Assembly (NCBI GenBank): GCA_036023115.1
Contig: JAYKKT010000040.1
Location: 1,919,501 to 1,983,500 of the forward strand
Source of the DNA: Brasenia schreberi
Taxonomy: Eukaryota; Streptophyta; Magnoliopsida; Nymphaeales; Cabombaceae
Length of the DNA stretch: 64,000 bases
Direction: 5' to 3'
The notes under the pieces: generated by a model
Told to the model about the DNA's origin: nothing
The model's database searches: none
The model's input: the letters and a program-made list of their open reading frames with translations, nothing else
Made by a program: the position numbers and the translations under genes
Shown here: in pieces, positions 35,337-48,317 of the stretch
Layout: each line of letters opens with the position of its first letter
Numbering within the stretch: position 1 is the first letter of the stretch

Positions 35337-35867
35337 TCAGACTGGGAGGGGTGCCTCCGGAGCGACGGGCATGCAGGAGGCGCGGCACGTTGGGCAGGAC
35401 GCGTGGGAAGCGAGCCACGACTCGGCGCACTTCACGTGGAACCCATGGCGGCATTTCGGCAGCACGACGACGCGCTCGCCGTCAACGAACTCCGAGAGGC
35501 AGATGGCGCAGTCGGCGGCCTTCATGTCCGCCGACCCCGAGGAGAACACTAGCGTCGGCAGGGGCCGCGCTTGAAAGGTAGGGGCCTTCGACTCCGAACG
35601 CCGAACGCCGGAGTCGTTTCCGGCGGAGGCCCTCCACCAGCGGAGGATATAACGGACGGCAGCGTTGATGGCGAGGCAGCACGCGAACGTACAGACGAGC
35701 ACCACCATGATCACGGCGAAGTTGGCGTCGAAGTCTTTGGAGCCGGAGTACGGCCACCACCTGTCATTGCTGGAAGAAGAGGTTGGTGGCGCTTGGGAGG
35801 TGGTTTGGTTTCGAAGAGAAGGTGGCGGCATCGATATCATTGGTGGGTATGGGAAAGGCTTTGCCAT
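35337..35867 (-). CDS. ATL-type RING-H2 E3 ubiquitin ligase
   Basis: A single-exon gene of 176 residues. A proline/serine-rich N-terminus is followed by one transmembrane helix (about 49-71) and a basic juxtamembrane stretch. The RING-H2 finger has ligands C120, C123, C139, H141, H144, C147, C158 and C161, with the WLASHASCPTCR signature. This is the layout of the Arabidopsis Toxicos en Levadura family (ATL8/ATL80-like size), membrane-anchored E3 ligases that transfer ubiquitin to targets in defence and development. The usual GLD motif between helix and RING is weak here (PTLVFSS). The coding strand is GC-rich with high third-position GC, unlike its AT-rich surroundings, which creates long spurious frames on the other strand. 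The substrate cannot be read from the sequence. Confidence 0.93.
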   Translation of the reverse strand: MAKPFPYPPMISMPPPSLRNQTTSQAPPTSSSSNDRWWPYSGSKDFDANFAVIMVVLVCTFACCLAINAAVRYILRWWRASAGNDSGVRRSESKAPTFQARPLPTLVFSSGSADMKAADCAICLSEFVDGERVVVLPKCRHGFHVKCAESWLASHASCPTCRASCMPVAPEAPLPV

Positions 35868-35920
35868 GAAAGTAAGAGAGAAAGAAGAAGAAGAGCTAAA
35901 ACACTTGAAACCTGCTTGTA

Positions 35921-35928
35921 TATTTATA
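35921..35928 (-). promoter_or_regulatory. TATA box of the ATL gene
   Basis: TATAAATA on the minus strand lies about 54 bases before the start codon, implying a short leader of roughly 20-30 bases. A (GT)n(GA)n tract lies just upstream. Confidence 0.75.
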
Positions 35929-37220
35929 GCTTGCGTGTGTGTGTGTGTATGAGAGAGAGAGAGAGAGGGGTGTTTTTAACGTGGGAGTGTGTAAAACTGA
36001 AGGCGTGAAGGGGAACGTGGAGGATACGGTGTGGGGATGAAAAAGGGAAGAGTGACGTCTTGAATACAATTGTATCCATTCACCTCACGAGACGGGAACA
36101 GCTGGTGAGCATAGTTACAATAAATTACGACTTTAGGAGCGACAAACGGTTTTATGACGGGTATGATTTTTAGAACAGATGACGCCATATCGTAAATAAC
36201 GTTAAAGTGGTCATACCATAAACTTCAGATTTCTCAGTTGGGATCACTCAGTCATGTGGTAAGATTTACAAAGCTTGGCTACCAAACTCAGAGACGTTCA
36301 ACTTGGTTGTTGTTGACACACAAAGTGAGTCCTGTCTCTTAGTGCACCTACTCGAGTTTCTATCGAACTTAGAAATGGTGACATGTTTATGTAGTGGAAA
36401 TTTTGCATTTTAACCAACATATGGGTTGTTGATAATGTGGATTGATTTGTGCAGCTTTTGTCAAGGTTTGCTCTTGGAGTTGAGAAAGTTACTATGATCT
36501 TATTAGAACAGCATTGGATTGCCGAACAATATAAGGTGCTAGTTTTTCTTGTCTCGAACCAGTAAAAATCGTGCTCAGTTTGTTTTAACTTAGGTGGGAG
36601 ACCTAACAAAACTCGCTAGTGCAGTTCATTCAAATTAGCAAGATGAGCTGCTGATAGTTTAGGTTAGTCTCAGCTTGGCTTGTATAGTATAATAGTTGCA
36701 GTGGAAAGTTTTAAGTTGGATATGTACATATGTTCAATAGGTCAAAAGTTACATTTTTACAACAAACATTGCATTGAAAAAGTTACTTCTCAACTTCAAT
36801 TAACAGGATTTTCGATTTCTAAAGATCTCATGAAAATTCAAGTTCACAAAGTATAATAACCAAGCTCGTTTCATGTATCGATAAATCTCCTATACCATGT
36901 TTATATAACTCAGATGATCTTAAATTAGCAAAATAAACAAGTCATGAACAAGCGACAATGTAATGAGGGTCCCTACCCAAAAATTGCAGCGTCAGTGACC
37001 AAATTGCCCTTCTTTCGTGTTGATTGTCAGCCTGCTTCCTGTCTCCCTGACCGTCTTATCATTCACTTAGGGAGTGTGCTTGGGCTCCGGTCCTCATAAG
37101 AGAGGATCTAATTTAGTGAAATCTATCCATGGCTCATCAATTAGGGGCGCTAAATCATATTGTATATCGTTTATGTAAGGATCATCGATTATTTAGAATT
37201 CAAGCTTGAGTTTAGTATTT

Positions 37221-37461
37221 TAGAATTGAGAGTGACACCAATATAAGATAAAATAAGGAGAAATCATTTAAGATTGTTGAACATTTAGAGAGATGATCAA
37301 AGGAAGTTTCAATAAAAAGATATAAAAAAACTAGATTATAAAAATGTTAAAAAAGAAGAAACAACTACTAAAGTGTTGAGTTAACTGCCAACTTGTGAAA
37401 CCAAAAAATTTATGTAATCGACCCTATCTAGTATAAGAAAAAGCTTAGTTGTTATTGTTTT
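37221..37461 (+). mobile_element. RTE 3'-end remnant
   Basis: AGAGTGACACCAATATAAG and AAATCATTTAAGATTG lead to CGACCCTATCTAGTATAAGA and AAAGCTTAGTTGTTATTG, the characteristic end of this element family. It is heavily diverged. Confidence 0.75.
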
Positions 37462-37991
37462 TGGGTTTTACTCGACTGCTCGGAATTTAATCGCAACTTT
37501 AATCACCGTTTAAGAGGTAGGGAAAACGTACTGGAATCGCTTTCTTGTGCAATTATGCACACCAAACGCAGGTCTCCGTTATTACATTAGAAGTGATGGA
37601 AGGGCGTCTTGAGAAACAAGGTTGAAAGTTTATCCACACCTAGGCTAGCTGCGTCTCTCTCAGAAATCGTTGTCATAATATTATTTTGTATGAGGGTCGG
37701 ATAAGTCATAATAAACTTTGGAAGTATAACGGGCTTATTATCGGCTTGATGCTCTCTTTCACTTCTTCAGTATACCTTAAGGGGGACGCATCTTTTGTCC
37801 ATACACGTCCTTTTCAGTATATGCCTTTGTTATGAATGGGTGAAAGGGGACTAGAAACCAACCTCATTTATGAGCGGCAGGGATTTCCGCAAGTGATCCA
37901 TTTGGGTTTCCCTCTTGGGCAGGGAAAAGACGAACTTCTTCTTCATGGGCGTTCACCCAACACCATAAAAACAACTTGGCTTCTGATGCTA

Positions 37992-37992
37992 C

Positions 37993-38036
<44 letters not shown>
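37992..38036. repeat. (TA)n(GA)n compound microsatellite
   Basis: About 26 bases of TA dinucleotide run into about 19 bases of GA dinucleotide. Confidence 0.95.
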
Positions 38037-38089
38037 GTGCACTTGAAGTATGAATCTTTTCAACTATGTTGAAAATCTACACATGCTTC

Positions 38090-38570
38090 TACAACAACCA
38101 AGCCTTTCTCATACTAGATGAGATGAGGTTGGCTACAAGAATTCTTTTGTTTTTACATACCATATCATGTGTCCTGCTAGCATAGATTATTTTTACTATT
38201 TCTTTTAACACTTTTGTTATCTTCCTCTTTTCTTTTAACATTTTTTCAATCTAGGTTTTCACACTTTCTTACTCAACTTTTTTTTATTGTTTTTTTACAT
38301 TAAATGGTTTTCTCTTATTTTATCTTTTATTAATGTCACTCGTAAGATCACTCGTCCATCTCAATATTTTTATTTGTCACAAACATCTTTTTATACATTT
38401 TTCATGATTTATACCAAACACTCGTAAACATAAAACATAACAGATTTAATTGTTATTCTATAATATTTACCTTTCAACTTTAATGATATCTTTTTTAATG
38501 ACCCTCTTCATTTTAACCAATTTTGTGTGCAACATCTTCATCAATTTTTTTCTCGTTCCTCTAAAAAAAA
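38090..38570 (-). mobile_element. RTE 3' remnant, antisense, about 480 bp
   Basis: ACAACAACCAAGCCTTTCTC and ATACTAGATGAG give the 3' end. The match continues through the TCACTCGTCCATCTCAATAT, TTCTATAATATTTACC and ACTTTAATGATATCTT regions of the coding part. Compared with other copies it is strongly T-enriched and carries many deletions. Confidence 0.8.
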
Positions 38571-38706
38571 TCATAAAATGCTAAAGAACAAGATGCACTA
38601 GACAACTACTAGCCCTACAGGGACCCCTTTGAAAGAGATTCAGAGAATAGCCAGAATTGCAATTTACTGAAGCCAACTAAACCCGAAAGCAAGAGCCTTC
38701 ACCACA

Positions 38707-38867
38707 CTAAGGGGTGTTGGAAACATTGGATTCTGAGCGAGTCCACTTAAAACCACAAAGAACGCAAAGTACATATTCAGGAACAACCTGCGTCATATCA
38801 GAAAGAAGTGGCTGTTTAAGAATCAGACCAGCTAACTCGACTTGATTAGGTTCTGATAACATGGGAC
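38707..38867 (-). other. Exon-like open frame 3' of LCBK1, unknown family
   Basis: On the minus strand a TTTGCCAG acceptor-like site at 38868-38869 is followed by an open frame of about 53 codons ending at 38707. It contains EPNQVELAGLILKQPLL and VVPEYVLCVLCGFKW and looks like genuine protein. It lies 370 bases beyond the LCBK1 stop on the same strand. It may be an alternative terminal exon, part of the LCBK1 3' UTR, or the end of another gene. I do not recognise it. Confidence 0.3.
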
Positions 38868-39237
38868 CTGGCAAATTAATATGCAATTCAAAGGGGATCA
38901 ATAGAAGTGATAAAGTATATACTTATATTTCATTGTTTAGCAACATAGTAGGAAACTGCAGTCATAACAAGAACACCAGAATACATAACAGTGTTTAATA
39001 CTACAGGAGAAGTACAAATATATAAGATAATCCACTTCAATCGGTGGACCAGGGAACGAGTGAAAAAAGAATCAACTAGCATAAGGCGAGATAAATGCAT
39101 TAATTTACAAGAGCATCAAGAAAAGGAGAGGAATAAGAGGTAGAACATGACACTCTGGACATGCAACTGCGAGAACCAAATGGTAGTCGGAACTGAAAGC
39201 AGGGCCTCTTTAAAAGCAAAGACTTGAAAGAGAATGT

Positions 39238-41641
39238 CTATACACAGATCTGCGGAGAGCGACCAATGAGTCGGCACTGTTCAGGAAGCAAGGAAGCAAC
39301 AACGCGGCCATTCATGGAACAAAGCTCACCATCAATGCCACACCCTTTTTGGGTATCTTTCCCAGCTTTTATCCGCAGCGACTTTACCTGCATAGCCATT
39401 GGATTACCAATAGTTAACATCAGCTCTTCATAATCTCTCGGCATGCCTTTTTACGTAAACAACATAGTAAGAGGATTCACTCAAAAGCTGGTACAGAGGT
39501 CTACCTGCACATATTCGACATACGGCAGTGAAAGGTGTTTGCCAAATTGCATTAACAAAAAGAACCTCAGTAACCTGAACCTTCCATTTCCATGAACTAG
39601 CAACAAGTCCAAAACCTGGTCATCATGTTCTGCCCTTGGTGCGAGAACTTGTGAATTTAAATTCTGCACGGTCTTGCAGGCGTGATTGCAGAGCAACACA
39701 CCAAGGAACTCCCCATTCCTAGCAACCCATTGTTCTTCCTGTTTCGGAACTTCATGTTCCACTTCTTTTTCTTTATCACTACCCATCACCAGCAGTTGAA
39801 GTGGACCATCGGGAAAGCAGCTGGCTTCAGTTTCCCACCTGGATTCAGTGTCCCACTTTGGTTCTGCATCCCAGATAGGACCTGGATCTGATAGTGTCGA
39901 CGAAATATCTTCTTTGTCATTTGCCCAAGATCCTCGTGACTCATACATGTTAGTCACAACAGTCAAACATTTATCCGCCCTTGATTTTGATCTTGTCCTT
40001 GAACAAACAGGAGTTTGAGATAATTGGATTCCCGGATGGATGACTTCCTCAGGTTCATGGTTTGAATTGCTTCTACTAGATGACATGCGCTTGGCTTTAA
40101 TATCTATACCACGGACAATGTCTGAAGGTTCACTGCCAGCAAGAGTGCTGGAAGTTGTGTCTAGCTCTCCAGAATTTCGACTTGGTGTTAAAATGGAGTC
40201 GATACTTGATAAGCTTGAGGCCCTCTGAATACCACCTCTTGTTGGAGACTTCCGCATGACATCTCCATACACAATTGATGAATCTCGGCGCTCTGTGACT
40301 GTCTCAGCATCTGGCATTGCCTTTGCCGCAGGAAGATATTCCAACTCAAAGTTGTACTTGGGCAAACAGAAAAACTTAAGCACGCCCGCCACAAGGTAGC
40401 GAAGAGGACCAAAACGCTTCTGATATTTCTCAGAGAGTTCTAGTACTGCAAAAGTACAAATCAATATAGACATTGTTGATAGTATATACGCACAGATACC
40501 TAACTTGAGAAGCAACAAGCCAAGCTACGCAAATGACAAAAGGGTCAATGCCATAAATAGCATACTATGGTTTCTCAAAACATGTATGCTTCAATGATGT
40601 TGTGAACACCATTGGGAATTCATGTTATTCAATATTTGATGAATTTATTTTTAAACTAAGTTATACAAAGCTTTGACCACTTGTAAATTAAGTCGATCAT
40701 CATATCCAATAGATAATAGCCATGATGCGTTTGCTCACGGAAACCTCTGACCTGGTCGAGTTATCCAAGTATTTTTCTGATCTCGTCTTCTTTTTCTGTA
40801 TCCTTGATGCTTCTGAAACTGACATGTGAATGTGTTGTATTTCTAGATGACCCAAGCACCTTCAGGTTCAATAGATCCATTTGTGCATGCATTCAATTAC
40901 CAGGCAAGTTGCTCAAAGGACATTATCTTCATTAACAGGGATACTGGTTGAGACTGGTGAAAACTGAGATGGAACCTCAAACATGATCATGTCTGTCTTA
41001 GTGCTGGTATCAAACAATAACGTGCAAAGGGACATTATGGGTAAGCCTCACTGGAAACAAATCCCAAAACCACACCTTTATTATTTGACGATAGATTTTT
41101 ATACAACTGTTCGCAATTCAACAAACTATCTTAAACTACATGGCAAAGTAGGATAAAAATCACTCCACTTCATGAATTAAATGGGACTACTATCACCTTA
41201 TGTCTGACAGTATTCACAGATGTTGCCACAGTATCTTATTGGCAATTCCAATCTATTACATTTACAAAATGCAGAAAGCTAATGCAACAAGTCATGTCAA
41301 GAGGAGTATCATGCTGACATTTAATCCTGTATGTACCAAAAGAAAACCATGTGCAACAAAACAAGACAGCCTAAGGGCTTCAGGAAACTTTATGCATTGA
41401 TCTTGTGTATGCTTTCCCAACATCATATCACAACAAACATCAGAGAATATATAAAGTGATTACCGTCACTAACAAAACCATAATATGAAACCGTAATGCC
41501 GAAGTGTATTTGTCCAGTCTGCATCCACTCTACAGCAAAAACATCTGTAGCTGTAAGCCCCCCCTGTATATAATGAACAAAGGAAGTGCAACAGTCAACT
41601 CAAGCAATACATCAAAAACATACATAGTTATAAGGTTCCCC

Positions 41642-41687
<46 letters not shown>

Positions 41688-44600
41688 TCCTACATTTATC
41701 ACTCTTAATAACTAGGTAGGTCTAGCCCGGGAAAAGTTAGGGGGCATTTCACAGATTACCTAAGAAAGGATTTAGATACTGGCTAACAAGGGTAGGATGT
41801 CTTAAGGAGAGTCTACAAAATAACACATGTTTGACATATTAAAGAATGTCTGCCCAACTTTTAGGAATTTTCCAAGAGGTGCGAACCTTTTTTTGTGTAT
41901 ATCAAAAAAAGGGCTTTTCTAAACTGCACTTTGTAAGATTGGGATCGGATATTCTATTCCTTCCTGGAAAAGATCCCCCATTGTTTATCATGTACATGCC
42001 TTGGCTTTATTACGCTAATCAACTGTAACCACCTTTAGGTTCCTTATTGCTATTTTACATACCAATTCTTGGTTAGGTGTTCTGTTGACACAAAAAAATT
42101 AAGTACCGGTACATATCTCAAAAGAAGAAACCATATATAATATGTTCAACTTTCTGATATGCAAATATGTGCTGTTGTGTAGTCTTTTCTTTATATGGGT
42201 AGGCATTCTTTCCTACGCTTAAGACTATCAAACACTGCCGTTATTAAGAATTCCTATTTTGCCTCTACATGGTTCAGCTGGACTCACATTAGAATTCCAA
42301 TCTGCTTCTTATAGTGATGCCTAGATGACCCAGAGCGTACATTCTCACATTATTAGTACAAAGAAATCTTTGAGTTCTGTGAGCAGGGTAGCCCCATATA
42401 GCAAACCAGAAGAAAAAAAAAGGACCAGCTTCCAGCCACACTAGGTTGAAAGGGTAAAGAAACACTTGCACTAACACTTTGAGACTGAGGTATAATGAAA
42501 CATCGGAATGAACTCAACCATCTCCCTGAGAGCAGAAATTCACCAAACAAGATAAGATAGGCACAAGAATTCAACCAAGAAAGCAAAAGGTGGAGATACC
42601 TTTACAATAGCTATTGCAGCAGACACAGGATCTCTGATTCCCAGAACAGTAAACACAAGTGAATTATCTGAACCAGCAGGGATTATACCAATTGGAATTG
42701 AGATAGCTTCTTTCTGGTCATGTCGACTGAGCAATCCATTTAAAACCTGCAAAAAAGTGTAAATGAAATCAACAGCTCAAGAGACAGACCAAGCAAGTTA
42801 ACTGATAACAAACAACATTAAATGAATCATATCCATCTCAATTGAAGCCCTTCATATTATTTCTATTACTGATAAGAGGCATTGGAGTAGCAATACATGT
42901 ACTTCTCATGTGAAAGGATTTCTTTTTCTTTCCCCAAATGAGCTGTCAACAAAAGATTATCAGATTTCTCACTAGAGACTTTTCACAAGGTTTTACTCAT
43001 TACTAGAAAGTGGGAGACACAATGAGAACTGATGGAATTAATGGCATCATTGCACAACATTCACTTTGAAGGCACAATTTCAATGAAATTGTCTAAAGGA
43101 AACATGAGGAGCTGAAGAGGAAAACTAGGACTCTCCTTTGTCCTCTTAGAATGTACCCTGAAACTTACACAATGCCACCAGTGTAATTCCTTCCACCAAC
43201 GTAAAAGTAAATAAATAAATGAAGTAACTTAAATATGAAGGAAAGTGATGACTGGTATCTTGAAGATAGGGCATGGTCCATTGGTACAGATCAACAACTT
43301 TTTGTTATCAAAGCATGGACTTATCATTGAACCAAACGAGACACTCTTTCCAATTATTGATATTAAAAGCTCACAAAGAATGAGACACCCATCTTAATTT
43401 CCATGCAGGAAATACCCATGTATAAGCATGCCAAATCAGGTTCAGCACTGAAGATAAGACCAAGTATATGCATGACGCAATCTGTCAAAACTTAGTGATG
43501 CCTTAGTAATGATAAATGCCCCATCAAGCACTCCTCTTATTTAGTAGATGTGCATCTAATTATGCAGATTTCTGAGACCAATGTAACAGCTGCTTGTTAG
43601 CTGGTTCCCAGAGTTGCAACTCACGCATCAGTCATACACTTGTTGGTGGTAACAGTGACATCAACTTCATTAGATTGTAAGTGACAAAAATGTAGTCCTA
43701 TCACCTATGTGCATGAGGAGAAACGGACAAATATTAACTTCCTAAAAATTAGGTGCTATAGTCACTATCTAACCGCCTCCCCCCACCTTTGGTGGCAATC
43801 TTTTATGATAAATAATGAATATGTCCTCATATCAAATCTGACAGGACGTTATCACCTATAGATTACATCTCATCAAAAATGCTTTTCACTTCATGATCTT
43901 CAGTTTCATCTGGAAAATACATAAGCATATTAATACCAATTGACAATTAGAGGTGACACTAGATGATGCCCATGTATTTGCATGAGTGATCTGTTAATAC
44001 TTATGCCATGAATCCTTAATAGTGATGTATGATCTCATAAAGCACTCTACTTATTGCAGTATATCTACATTTCTTTAAACATATTTCTGTGACCAATGTT
44101 AAAAGTTGCTTGTTTGGAGATCCCAAGTTGCAACTCATGCATTTGTCATACAATGCTAAGTGGTGACAATTATGCCAGCGTTGTTAGATCGCATCTTACA
44201 ACTGTTGGGCATGAGCGTCAGGCAAATACTATCTTCCTACACTAGGTGCCGGGCTCACAAGCCAAGAACTGCACCCTTTGGTGGTCATCTTTTATGATAG
44301 AGGAGTTTATGCTTTCAGAATGAATCATTTATTGCTGACCTCTACCTGTGTCTGAAAGCAAAAAGGGCCACAGAAGCAGCCTATCAGTAAGCTAATGGCA
44401 AAGAGTTTCAATGAAGCAGCAAGACAAGAGAGCTGTAAATTTACCTATGCAACGAAGATGCAAAAAACAAACCAAAACCAAGTCTTTTACCAATGTAGGT
44501 AGGTCCAGGTATTGAGATATTTAATCACTAAGAAAGAGATTAAAAAAGTTAAATTAAGACTGACCTCATTTATGATTCCATCTCCTCCAACGCATATTAT

Positions 44601-47151
44601 TCCTGCCAATGAGGAAGAAAACTGAAGGTTTATAGCTGAGCTACATTTTACAAGCATGATGCATGAAGGATAAATGCATGTGAATATTCATTAGTTATGT
44701 TGATGAATACTGTATAAGTATCATGAAATTACCATCTGGACAAGTGTTAAAGTCAACGGTGGAAGCAAGCTCCTTTGCATGCCCTGGTTTTGTGGTTTCA
44801 ACAACTTGAAGATTGAAACCTGCAAGCTGATTGACAGTTCCAAAACTAAATCATGGTTCTTTTCATGAATAATCTTGTCACTAGTTTGGTTCCTATAAGT
44901 TTTAAGTAGAAATGGTTTGAGTTACAAATGAATTGCTTCCTATCAAAACAACCAAAGTGTAAATGAGTTGCTCTACCAATCTCTTGTAAAATATGAGCAA
45001 CTCCGTATCCCTCTACAGCACAAACTTGGATTTCTCCTACTCATTGATCACCTTGCTTAGCTCTTTCCCTAAGGGGTTGTTGTGTAAAAAGGGCATAGTT
45101 GCTCCATTATTTATGTTTCATCTTTCTTTTGACTTGTTTTGAGAAACAAACAATTTTGATTCTTCTGTTTTCTATTGATCATTTTCCCATCGAGATGTAT
45201 GGGAATTCAGTTTGAAAATAGCCATTTATTAGCATGCTTTTGTTTTCAATATAATAAAAGAAGAATGCAACTGTTGATAGGAAAAATAGACTATGGTTGG
45301 CTCCAAATAGACGAGCTTGTTCCTCCGGAGAAAGATATAAATGATGCAGATAATCCATGATTATATGAGGGATGTTCAGGCTACAATTCAAGGAAATATA
45401 ATATTTTGCTAAAAATGGCAACTACGAAGAAGCTATGCTGCAAGAAACAGAAACTGGAAATAGGAAAGCAATAATCTCCAAAGATTAACAAACGGGAAAA
45501 CAGCAATATATATGTCGATGTGGGAAAAGGAAAACACATGGTAAAAGAAAGGTATGCATTGATATTTGAACTCAAGACCTTCCACTCACCAAGGAGGCAC
45601 TCCAACCAACCGAGCTAGGAGGGTGGCAGTAACTATTAAATATGTGGATGAACCGTGTCGGTTACGTCTCAAGGTGACTGTGTCATTTCAAACCGGGAAA
45701 TGGTTGTCTATAGCCGTTTCTGTGCAACATAGTACTGAAGAAAGGAGATTCTACAACTACTTCAATGAGACTTCTAACTTGCCATGAGAAGTCTAGCTAG
45801 GGTGGATCTTGGAAGGCATCACAGAGGCCAAAGACCCATCAAATACAACACCGATACATAACATGTGCTTCAAATCAATTTACAAGACAAAGTGACAGGA
45901 AATAGAGCAAGAAACCAACCAGTCAGGGTAGAAAAAGCAGGATTTTCAACACTTAGCTATTGAAAGAAAGGAAGTCTATGCTGTCTAGCAACTGATCGGG
46001 TAATGAGCTATAACACCAGTCCTCTTAGTTCCCATGCTATGTGAAGTAAGTGCAAAAACTATCCTTTCGTTCAAGAAATGCTAGTAGCCTAGTTCTACAC
46101 TGTACAATCTTGATTCTTGAAACTGGAAATTTCAAAACCACAAAGAAGCATAAACTGTATACGTGGAGAGTTCCAAAGCTCCTACATTACAATCAGGAAA
46201 GATAGATTGCCTACAGGTTAATTGGAAACTGAGAAATCCCAAGCAACTGACCTTAAATATGGGTTCCACTAAGTTGTAGTAAACTTTACTTGAACGACCT
46301 CGTCCAGAGCGTGGATTCAGTATAACAAACAGTGTTGGAGGTGTTTTGCGCTTAATATATGGCTCAAGAAAGAAATCACTTATGTCGGATCCTTGCCTCC
46401 TGGAAGGCACTGAATGACGCGAGCAATTCACATAGCAATTCATATCTGCAAATCCACTAACCCATTTAACAGCCTCTTCTGAAGAAATAGTCAGGAACCT
46501 TAAGTCTTTTCTGTTCCTCCTAGGCTTGAAGAAGCAAGAGGTACCACACGATTTCCTCTGCATAGGATATGCATGTACCATAAAATGTCTAGCTCCACTA
46601 TTATAGGAGACCTGTCAAAGCAGCAAAGAAAAGTTGCACGTATTCAGCTAAGCTAAGCAGAAGAAAGAACGTTAAAGATTAAACATCAATAGTAGAAGTA
46701 TATATTTCTTTCACTGTAAACTTACGGAAATTATGTCATCAAGATACAGAGTATGAGCTCCCCAAACCAATGCCTTGCTTGTAAGCTTAGCATCAAAGCC
46801 ATTCCGCTCTATACTTTCCTTTGTAGTTTGCACATCAGCATTTCTTTTGCTACTTTTCTTATCCAAAACTAACTTCCCTGAGATCAACACATAACCTAAC
46901 AAATCTGTCTTTTCATCTCCTATGTCAATTCTGTGTTCGAGTACCTTCACTTTATCTAAATCTTCCTTGAGAACATTTCCTTCACTTGCCCCAACAGTTT
47001 TAACCTTGCCACGTTTTTCAGGAAGGACAGTAGGGGAGCGCTGCTTCTCAGTCACTACTGGAGGAGATCTAATCCCTGAGTGGCGACCAGGATGCCGTGC
47101 AAATATGCGCAAAGGATTAACATTTCTTTTAAGAGATCCATGCTTCTGCAT
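39238..47151 (-). CDS. LCBK1: Sphingoid long-chain base kinase 1 (diacylglycerol-kinase-like catalytic domain), eight coding exons
   Basis: Coding exons, in order: 47151-46726, 46611-46252, 44826-44733, 44602-44565, 42746-42600, 41563-41464, 40445-39505 and 39387-39238. All are GT-AG, phases agree, and the total is 751 residues, close to Arabidopsis LCBK1 (about 760 from memory). The protein has a plant-specific N-terminal region with a PH-like part (about 95-220), then the lipid-kinase catalytic domain. The catalytic domain has NPRSGRGRSSK at 241-251, the nucleotide-binding GGDGIINE loop spanning exons 4 and 5, and PIGIIPAGSDNS in exon 5. The 941-base exon 7 encodes LSEKYQKRFGPLRY, a long serine-rich insert, DPGPIWDAEPKWDTES and the C-terminal lobe; exon 8 ends with GIDGEL and PEQCRLIG. 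The enzyme phosphorylates sphingoid bases, with ATP as phosphate donor. The start is the ATG of MQKHGS; a TTG three codons upstream is not used. A 5' UTR intron (donor AAG|GTAGAAG near 48228, acceptor TTTTCCAG near 47221) is likely. Confidence 0.94.
41643..41682. repeat. (GA)n microsatellite in LCBK1 intron 5
   Basis: About 40 bases of GA dinucleotide in the intron between the exons 42746-42600 and 41563-41464, just upstream of the second on the coding strand. Confidence 0.95.
43459..44308. repeat. Diverged direct duplication in LCBK1 intron 4
   Basis: Two stretches of about 350 bases (roughly 43459-43813 and 43967-44308) share blocks in the same order: TGCATGA near the start, GAGACCAATGT / GTGACCAATGT, AGTTGCAACTCAYGCA at 43612 and 44126, then TTAGAT and CTTTGGTGG..ATCTTTTATGATA. 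The offset is about 514 bases. Divergence is high, so the duplication is old. Confidence 0.75.
44827..46251 (-). other. LCBK1 intron 2
   Basis: 1.4 kb between exons 2 and 3 of LCBK1. A short stretch near 45560-45625 has minus-strand tRNA-like B-box character (GAACTCAAGACCTTCCACTC on the plus strand), possibly a SINE remnant. A plus-strand open frame at 45566-45787 has no recognisable product and is probably spurious. Confidence 0.6.
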
Positions 47152-47594
47152 CTCTATCAAAGATCAGCACAAAGATCAGCACCCTCAATAAAGCTCATGA
47201 AAGAACTACAAGTGACGCTTCCTGGAAAAGCAAACCGGATTAACGCAGCAAGTCAGTAACTTTGAACCTAAACGCAATTCAGAGGATACAGGTCATTAAC
47301 AATCAAAAGCCAAAACCAAAACCAAGCCTTGGTGGCAGTGACATGGGTTCTTAGTTAACTCCAAAGAGAAAACACCAGATTGTGTGATTTCCTTCCAACA
47401 GTTTTGTGGTGCTCAACATACATGATGAGCTTAACAGACAACGAGCTATGAGATTGGTTAATACATAAAACAGGTTATAGCAATCAAGAACTGAATCAAT
47501 CACATCATCTGGCTATGATTTATAACAAAAAAAAAAGTGACAGACCAGACATCCTATACAAGCTCGCGCACGCATACACACCACCACACATATC

Positions 47595-47597
<3 letters not shown>

Positions 47598-47628
<31 letters not shown>
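47598..47628. repeat. (TG)n(AG)n microsatellite in LCBK1 5' intron
   Basis: A TG dinucleotide run followed by an AG run, in the inferred 5' UTR intron of LCBK1. Confidence 0.9.
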
Positions 47629-48307
47629 TCTCAATGCACATTATTGAAACTTCAGTTACCCTATCTTGGTTTCGTTGTAAAGCTCACGACTAGGAAAACA
47701 AGTAAACAAAAACGCATCTCTCCGAACGCAAGCACAACCTTGATACTTTTATCATAATCCCGCAAAAACATTTCACATTTATAGGTTCGACGTCGTCACA
47801 CATCATCAAAACTAAAAAACAATTCCAATCTCCAAATATTCAAAATAATTCGATTGTTCCCGATCAATCGCAGCTGCATTCATTCAAATAGAGATCTAAT
47901 CATCAGAAAACCCAACTTCGAGCGATGAAAAGAAAAATAAACCCTAAACATCACGAAAAGCACGAGAAACAAAACGAAATGATTGCATACTCAAAAGAGC
48001 TCAAAATATCAATGCAGGATTCTCCGCCTGCACCATCTGAAGCGCAAATGCAAAATCCCCTGACCAAAAGGCCGGATCTCCTCCCTAAATTGTACGAGCC
48101 AATCGACGGAAGACAAATCTTATCGTCACCGAGATGATCGGATCGGAACGCTAGGAAATCTCGATCAACAAGGAAGCCAATGCAGACACAAAATCCAAAA
48201 TAACGGAGATCGCCCGGCCGAAGCTTCTACCTTTTTCCCCTTTTGCTCCTCTGCCCCTCGTTTCCCGTCAATCAAAACGGGCAAAAGCAGGGCCAAGAGA
48301 GCAATCT

Positions 48308-48317
48308 ATTTATATAA
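48308..48317 (-). promoter_or_regulatory. TATA box of LCBK1
   Basis: TATATAAATA on the minus strand lies about 80 bases upstream of the inferred 5' UTR donor near 48228. It precedes a GC-richer leader with CT-rich sequence, as expected for a plant core promoter. Confidence 0.6.

Larger units (their letters stand above)
35929..38706. other. Intergenic between ATL promoter and LCBK1 3' region
   Basis: No gene was recognised. It holds a (GT)n(GA)n tract at the ATL promoter (about 35934-35968), two old RTE remnants (37221-37461 plus strand; 38090-38570 minus strand) and a (TA)n(GA)n array (37992-38036). The remainder is AT-rich unique-looking sequence. Confidence 0.55.

Noticed and set aside
35286..36008. 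Plus-strand open frames across the ATL gene
   Set aside because: They are antisense shadows of a GC-rich coding exon; the minus strand has the clear RING-H2 and membrane segment.
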